18,212 nucleotides of DNA from an uncultured Eubacteriales bacterium (GTDB taxonomy: Bacteria > Bacillota > Clostridia > Lachnospirales > Lachnospiraceae), in NCBI GenBank assembly GCA_900548855.1, contig URMF01000057.1, positions 1-18,212 on the forward strand. Direction: 5' to 3'. Below, one piece after another: positions 13,509 to 18,212 of the stretch. Position numbers and translations under genes: made by a program. The notes below the pieces were generated by a model that was given only the letters and a program-made list of their open reading frames with translations, ran no database searches and had not been told where the DNA came from. Within the stretch, counting starts at the first letter, position 1; each line of letters begins with the position of its first letter.

Positions 13509-13576
13509 TTAAAAGCTGATGGATACGAAACACAATTTTATAAAACGGATTAAAAAATAATCTCACCATCAAAGCT

Positions 13577-14092
13577 TTAATTCTTTATCGGTGCTAAACT
13601 ATCATCACTATTTTCTTGATTAATTAACTTACTTTCAATTTCTAATACATTTGGAAATATAAGTTTTGAGCCTTTTCTCTGAAGTGCCAATACTTTACTT
13701 GCTTTTTCCTTCAGTTCCTTCTCCAAAACACCACTTACACGAACAGGTACATTCGCCTTTGAATCAATATATTCGTTTTTCATGTATTCTGGTGTTATCG
13801 GACACATATTCTGAATAAGAAAAGCTTTCTCATGACCGAGGACTTCACCGAAAACTATGGTGTCACAACGCTTATATTTTTGCATTTTGCTATTATATAT
13901 TTTTTTAAACTTTGATACCTTTGATGAAAACGGTATCATCCAATATATTCCCGCAGAATTATCTTTAAACGTATAAAAACAAGGTCTATCATGAACCTGT
14001 CCATTTATGGTTTCTTTATTCTTCATAAGATAGGGATTCGGGAAATCCACAAAATAACTATCTTCTATGTAATAAAAATGCCCTACTTCCAT
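13577..14092 (-). CDS. cptN: Type III toxin, CptN endoribonuclease (ToxN/AbiQ fold)
   Basis: 171 residues matching the CptN branch of the ToxN/AbiQ family, endoribonucleases held inactive by a small repeated RNA. Characteristic blocks are GHFYYIEDSYF (4-14), HDRPCFYTF (34-42), the catalytic-region IYWMIPFSSK (49-58) with S56-S57, CDTIVFGEVLGHEKAFLIQN (76-95), MCPIT (96-100) and GSKLIFPNVL (141-150). In ToxN the equivalent P-x-S-S region cuts RNA, including its own antitoxin precursor. The start is the ATG at 14092, with AAGGAG 6 bases upstream; the frame extends 12 codons into the terminator, which cannot be coding. The terminator between antitoxin RNA and toxin keeps the toxin transcript low. 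Such systems can act as abortive phage defence or plasmid/island stabilisers; here it adjoins a type I restriction operon. Confidence 0.93.
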   Translation of the reverse strand: MEVGHFYYIEDSYFVDFPNPYLMKNKETINGQVHDRPCFYTFKDNSAGIYWMIPFSSKVSKFKKIYNSKMQKYKRCDTIVFGEVLGHEKAFLIQNMCPITPEYMKNEYIDSKANVPVRVSGVLEKELKEKASKVLALQRKGSKLIFPNVLEIESKLINQENSDDSLAPIKN

Positions 14093-14108
14093 TTCTTTCT
14101 CCTTACGC

Positions 14109-14138
14109 AAAAGAGACTCCACTCTCACGAATGGAGTC
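14109..14138 (-). terminator. Terminator between antitoxin RNA and toxin gene
   Basis: Minus strand: 7-bp stem GACTCCA/TGGAGTC (14132-14138 with 14115-14121), then TCTTTT. It is placed as in all type III toxin-antitoxin loci, where partial read-through sets the ratio of antitoxin RNA to toxin mRNA. Confidence 0.88.
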
Positions 14139-14143
14139 CCGAA

Positions 14144-14242
14144 ACATTTGAACTCGACCTTTTATAAGTCGCATTTCGAGTAGCGACAAACATTTGAACT
14201 CGACCTTGTTTTAGTTGCATATCGAGTAGCAACAAACATTTG
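14144..14242 (-). repeat. Tandem 46-base repeats of the CptI RNA, 2.15 copies
   Basis: Each full copy starts with ACATTTGAACTCGACCTT on the plus strand and the partial third copy has ACATTTG only. Differences between copies cluster in the loop and in a paired stem, where they compensate each other. There are no spacers, so this is not a CRISPR array. Confidence 0.93.
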
Positions 14243-14266
14243 CAGTAAGTCCCTTACTGTAATTAA

Positions 14267-14295
14267 AGTATATCTTCAAATGCTCTTGCTGTCAA
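14267..14295 (-). promoter_or_regulatory. Near-consensus sigma-A promoter of cptI
   Basis: Minus strand: -35 TTGACA (14290-14295, perfect), 17-base spacer, -10 TATACT (14267-14272). This is the strongest promoter in the window, as expected for an antitoxin RNA that must outnumber its toxin. Confidence 0.9.
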
Positions 14296-14309
14296 GATGC
14301 AATGAGTTC

Positions 14310-14329
14310 AAAAACAGCTTTTCTGCTGC
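14310..14329 (-). terminator. Weak terminator after hsdR
   Basis: Minus strand: GCAGC-AGAAAA-GCTGT, a 5-bp stem with one G-U, followed by TTTTT. It lies about 45 bases past the hsdR stop and just before the cptI promoter. It is short but correctly placed to separate the two units. Confidence 0.45.
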
Positions 14330-14373
14330 AATATTAGTATATGCTTTTCTTTTTCTCCTCATTCGCTCGTTAT

Positions 14374-17300
14374 TTAATTTTCATCAGAATTCTTGGTAAA
14401 CTTAGCAACTCCACCAACTCCATAAAACTTATCAAAGTACCCCTTTAAGCGGTCGATTACTGTTTTCTTCTTGTTGGTCCTGTTGCCACCACCAAACCGG
14501 CTAACAGGTGGCATAATCTTATCAATGTCTGTACCCACTGTCTTTACTTCGCCTTCACGGAATGCATTCTCAAGGAACTTACGGGTCTCATCTTCTTTCA
14601 GTCTTTCTTCTTCAATGATGATAACCAGTTCCTGCTCTCGCATTTCTACCACATAATCATGCCATTCAACCATGACATCATCAACATCATTTACACCATT
14701 CAGAAATGCCTCAATAAGTTCTTTCTTACTTCGAAGTTCCGGGCTGGCATCAATAGCCTTACGGATTGTGATAAGAACTTCTTTATCCTCACAATGTGTA
14801 TCGTGATATTTCTTTACAAGTATAAGAATATAGTCAATGTTGATTTCTACCTGCTTTATAAGTTCTACCTCAAATACAACATCATTCGTGATATCAGACA
14901 GTTCACTCTTTTCTCGCTTTCGTTTCCACTCATCTCTCAAATCCTGGTAACGTCCAAGATAATCCTGTAAATCTCTTTCGTTGAGGAGTTCCTTTTCTTT
15001 GAATTCATCAAATGCAACAAGCAGATTTCTCATACGAAGGATGGAACCAAACAAAGCAATGAAATCCTTCTGATTCTGTTCTCCGATAATCTGTGGCTCT
15101 GTTAACGGAAACTTTGTAGTCAAATCCTCAACCATATCAATGTATCCGGGCATCTGTTTTCCATCAACAGATTCATATCCATAATAGTAATCCTTGAAGC
15201 TTTGCATCAAAACAATACCGCCCGCATTTTTATCTCCAAATAAAGAAATAGCTGTGTCCACCCGCTTTTGAAGATTACGGAAACATACCACATTACCAAA
15301 TGTCTTGATGCTATTAAGAATACGGTTCGTACGGGAGAAAGCCTGAATGAGTCCATGCATTTTTAAGTTCTTATCCACCCATAATGTATTAAGTGTTGTT
15401 GCGTCAAAACCTGTAAGAAACATATTTACTACGATGAGCATATCCAGTTCTTTATTCTTCATTCGAAGAGATACATCCTTATAATAGTTCTGAAATTTAT
15501 CTGAAGATGTATCATAATTTGTGTGGAACATTACATTATAATCCTCAATAGCGCTCTCCAGAAAATCTCTTGCCGTCTTACTAAGCTGTGAAGTATCTTC
15601 CGGATCTTCCTCTTCAAGAATATCCTCTGATTCCTGCTCTTCTTCGTTTGCACTATAACTGTAAATGACCGCAAACTTAATAGCCTTCGTAGGATCTTCC
15701 TTTATCTGCTTACGGAATTCTTCATAATATGCCTTTGCCATGTCTACAGAAGAAACTGCAAAAATGGAATTGAAACCACTCAATCTTTGTTTCTGTTTAA
15801 TTTCTTCAACCTTACCTCTTTCAGCAGATGCCGCTTCAGAAATGTTGGTAAGTGAATTATATATATATGTTTTGTCTCCACGATAAGTTTTCTGGTCAAA
15901 ATGCTCCAAAATATATCTGGTTATTCTTTCAATTCTCTGTGGGCTCTCAAATACTTTCTTTCTATCGATATCAAGAACCATCTCATCATCAATATCCGGC
16001 TCTTCTTTCATGGTCTGATGATACTCTACTTTGAATGGAAGTACATTTTTATCATTGATAGCATCCACGATTGTATATGTATGGAGCTGGTCACCAAATG
16101 TCTGCTCTGTAGTCGAGAACTTAGGGTTCTTTACAGCACCTGCATTAGCCGGAAATATAGGTGTCCCTGTGAAGCCAAACATATAATACTTCTTAAAACT
16201 CTCCACAATTGCTGCGTGCATATCACCAAACTGACTACGATGGCATTCATCAAAGATGATGACAATCTGTTTATTAAATGCCGGATGGTCTTTTGCATTC
16301 TTTTTGATAAAAGTGGACAGTTTCTGTATGGTTGTAATGATAATTTTCGATTTGGTATCTCTTAACTGTTTCTCCAATATTGCGGTTGATGAGTTACTGT
16401 TAGCAGCACCCTTCTCAAATCTGTCATATTCCTTCATAGTCTGATAGTCCAAATCCTTACGGTCAACGACAAATAACACCTTATCAATAAAGGATAAATT
16501 TGATGCAAGTCTGGCCGTCTTGAAGGAAGTCAGCGTCTTTCCGCTTCCTGTCGTATGCCATACATACCCACCCGCTGCAATATCTCCATATTTTTTGTAG
16601 TTATGAGCAATCTCAATTCGGTTGAGAATCCTCTCAGTCGCGGTAATCTGATATGGCCTCATAACCATCAGCATATTCTCTGAAGTAAATACACAATACT
16701 TTGTAAGTATATTTAAAATCGTGTGCTTAGCAAAAAATGTTTTTGTAAAATCAATCAAATCTGGGATGATACGATTATTGGCATCTGCCCAAAAGGAAGT
16801 AAACTCGAATGAATTGCTAGTCTTTCCCTTCTTTGTATTAGCTACCTCTGCATCCTTGATGGCATTATACCTAGTACTATTGGAATAATATTTTGTATGT
16901 GTTCCGTTGGAAATAACATAAATCTGAACATACTCAACCAATCCGTATCCTGCACTAAAAGAATCTCTTTCGTATCTATTAATCTGATTAAAAGCCTCAC
17001 GGATAGGGACTCCTCTTCTCTTTAGTTCGATATGTACCAAAGGGAATCCGTTTACAAGTACTGTAACATCGTAACGGTTATCATGCCTTGCTCCCTGATC
17101 TGTGGTTACTACATACTGATTGATTACCTGCAGTCTATTATTATGAATATTCTTACGGTCAATCAAAGTAATGTTCTTGGTCATGTTATCGTCTCTCTTT
17201 AAGACCTGAACATTATCCTCTTGAATTTTACAAGTTTTCTCAACGGGACCATCATTACCATTTGCTATGCACTCCTTGAAGAATCGCTCCCATTCGGTGT

Positions 17301-17535
17301 CAGAGAATTTGTAATCATTTAACTCTTCAAGTTTGGCACGCATATTGGAAACCATATCTTCCTCTGTATGAATCTGTAAATATTCATATCCCTGCTCTGT
17401 AAGCATACGAATAAATTCTTTCTCCAATTCCGCCTCACTTTGATAGGCATCGGAACGCTTTTTCACAGGCTCATATTGAGTTACAACGGTATTCTCATTG
17501 GTCTCTGCAACTATATTAAAATATGGCACTTGCAT
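14374..17535 (-). CDS. hsdR: Type I restriction enzyme R subunit (HsdR)
   Basis: The restriction and translocation subunit of a type I system; with HsdM and HsdS it cuts unmethylated DNA after ATP-driven translocation. 1053 residues, close to EcoR124 HsdR. The nuclease domain shows D156 and E170-x-K172 (PD-ExK type) in RYDVTVLVNGFPLVHIELK. The SF2 helicase motor follows: Walker A HTTGSGKT (327-334), DECH (429-432), GFTGTP (454-459) and motif VI QAFSRTNR (731-738). The C-terminal helical region (from about 850) is intact to the stop, with no frameshift. The ATG at 17535 lies close behind GAGGAGG; a GTG two codons later would have better spacing. It follows hsdS by 8 bases, so the operon is hsdS-hsdR, with hsdM expected further right outside the window. 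Confidence 0.97.
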   Translation of the reverse strand: MQVPYFNIVAETNENTVVTQYEPVKKRSDAYQSEAELEKEFIRMLTEQGYEYLQIHTEEDMVSNMRAKLEELNDYKFSDTEWERFFKECIANGNDGPVEKTCKIQEDNVQVLKRDDNMTKNITLIDRKNIHNNRLQVINQYVVTTDQGARHDNRYDVTVLVNGFPLVHIELKRRGVPIREAFNQINRYERDSFSAGYGLVEYVQIYVISNGTHTKYYSNSTRYNAIKDAEVANTKKGKTSNSFEFTSFWADANNRIIPDLIDFTKTFFAKHTILNILTKYCVFTSENMLMVMRPYQITATERILNRIEIAHNYKKYGDIAAGGYVWHTTGSGKTLTSFKTARLASNLSFIDKVLFVVDRKDLDYQTMKEYDRFEKGAANSNSSTAILEKQLRDTKSKIIITTIQKLSTFIKKNAKDHPAFNKQIVIIFDECHRSQFGDMHAAIVESFKKYYMFGFTGTPIFPANAGAVKNPKFSTTEQTFGDQLHTYTIVDAINDKNVLPFKVEYHQTMKEEPDIDDEMVLDIDRKKVFESPQRIERITRYILEHFDQKTYRGDKTYIYNSLTNISEAASAERGKVEEIKQKQRLSGFNSIFAVSSVDMAKAYYEEFRKQIKEDPTKAIKFAVIYSYSANEEEQESEDILEEEDPEDTSQLSKTARDFLESAIEDYNVMFHTNYDTSSDKFQNYYKDVSLRMKNKELDMLIVVNMFLTGFDATTLNTLWVDKNLKMHGLIQAFSRTNRILNSIKTFGNVVCFRNLQKRVDTAISLFGDKNAGGIVLMQSFKDYYYGYESVDGKQMPGYIDMVEDLTTKFPLTEPQIIGEQNQKDFIALFGSILRMRNLLVAFDEFKEKELLNERDLQDYLGRYQDLRDEWKRKREKSELSDITNDVVFEVELIKQVEINIDYILILVKKYHDTHCEDKEVLITIRKAIDASPELRSKKELIEAFLNGVNDVDDVMVEWHDYVVEMREQELVIIIEEERLKEDETRKFLENAFREGEVKTVGTDIDKIMPPVSRFGGGNRTNKKKTVIDRLKGYFDKFYGVGGVAKFTKNSDEN

Positions 17536-17543
17536 CGCCTCCT

Positions 17544-18212
<669 letters not shown>

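Larger units (their letters stand above)
14109..14260 (-). ncRNA. cptI: CptI antitoxin RNA with two 46-nt pseudoknot repeats
   Basis: From the predicted start near 14260 to the terminator. The body is a tandem repeat of exact 46-base period: 14190-14235, 14144-14189 and a 7-base partial copy at 14236-14242. Each repeat (RNA sense) has interleaved complementary segments, GUCGC then ACUCGA then GCGAC then UCGAGU, the order of an H-type pseudoknot. The copies differ in the first stem in a compensatory way: GUUGC/GCAAC in the promoter-proximal copy, GUCGC/GCGAC in the distal one. A 6-bp hairpin CAGTAA/TTACTG (14243-14259) caps the 5' end. By family knowledge the toxin cuts the precursor into single repeats that bind and inhibit it. 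Confidence 0.9.

Noticed and set aside
14144..14242. Tandem repeats considered as a CRISPR array
   Set aside because: Repeats are directly adjacent with no spacers, only about two copies, and fit the type III antitoxin RNA preceding cptN.
15901..16365. 154-codon open frame on the plus strand
   Set aside because: Antisense to the hsdR motor domain, with no recognisable protein and no promoter or ribosome site.

Overview
The window looks like a chromosomal stretch from an AT-rich Gram-positive anaerobe of the Clostridia, most likely Lachnospiraceae. This rests on strong AGGAGG-type ribosome binding sites, sigma-A promoters, a CD3324-type small HTH protein, an SprA-like HExxH protein, and a CptIN type III toxin-antitoxin system, a family first named from Coprococcus. 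The taxonomic call is an inference from gene families; no rRNA is present. Almost every gene is on the minus strand, so transcription runs from high to low coordinates. The only plus-strand gene is an amidohydrolase at 6171-6980.

Region 1 (1-6009) is an envelope or stress-like cluster. A rhomboid intramembrane protease with its own promoter and leader hairpin is followed by a TPR protein with a long acidic tail, and then by a highly charged protein that runs off the left edge. Upstream of it is a separately promoted YbjQ-fold protein with a C-terminal RanBP2-like zinc ribbon. Region 2 (6171-10753) is core metabolism and small enzymes. It holds a metal-dependent amidohydrolase, then the operon SprA-like metallopeptidase-thyA-folA (thymidylate synthesis and tetrahydrofolate regeneration), a low-molecular-weight protein tyrosine phosphatase, an alpha/beta hydrolase and a CD3324-family HTH protein with a good terminator.

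Region 3 (10800-18212) is accessory. It holds a Vat-like antibiotic O-acetyltransferase with a possible 12-codon leader peptide, a two-helix membrane protein, an unrecognised 98-residue gene followed by a 10-residue stump of a second tyrosine phosphatase gene, and a decayed tyrosine-recombinase tail. A complete CptIN type III toxin-antitoxin locus follows, and finally the hsdS-hsdR end of a type I restriction-modification operon. The recombinase remnant suggests that this defence and resistance block arrived on a mobile element that has since decayed.

The two most striking observations are at the right end. hsdS contains a tract of at least 13 CTGT tetranucleotides, in frame with the second target-recognition half; the other two frames hit stops immediately after the tract, which is the layout of a phase-variable restriction specificity switch. 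The CptI antitoxin RNA has two 46-nt repeats whose differences are compensatory in an H-type pseudoknot, followed by a terminator and then the toxin gene, with a near-consensus promoter in front.
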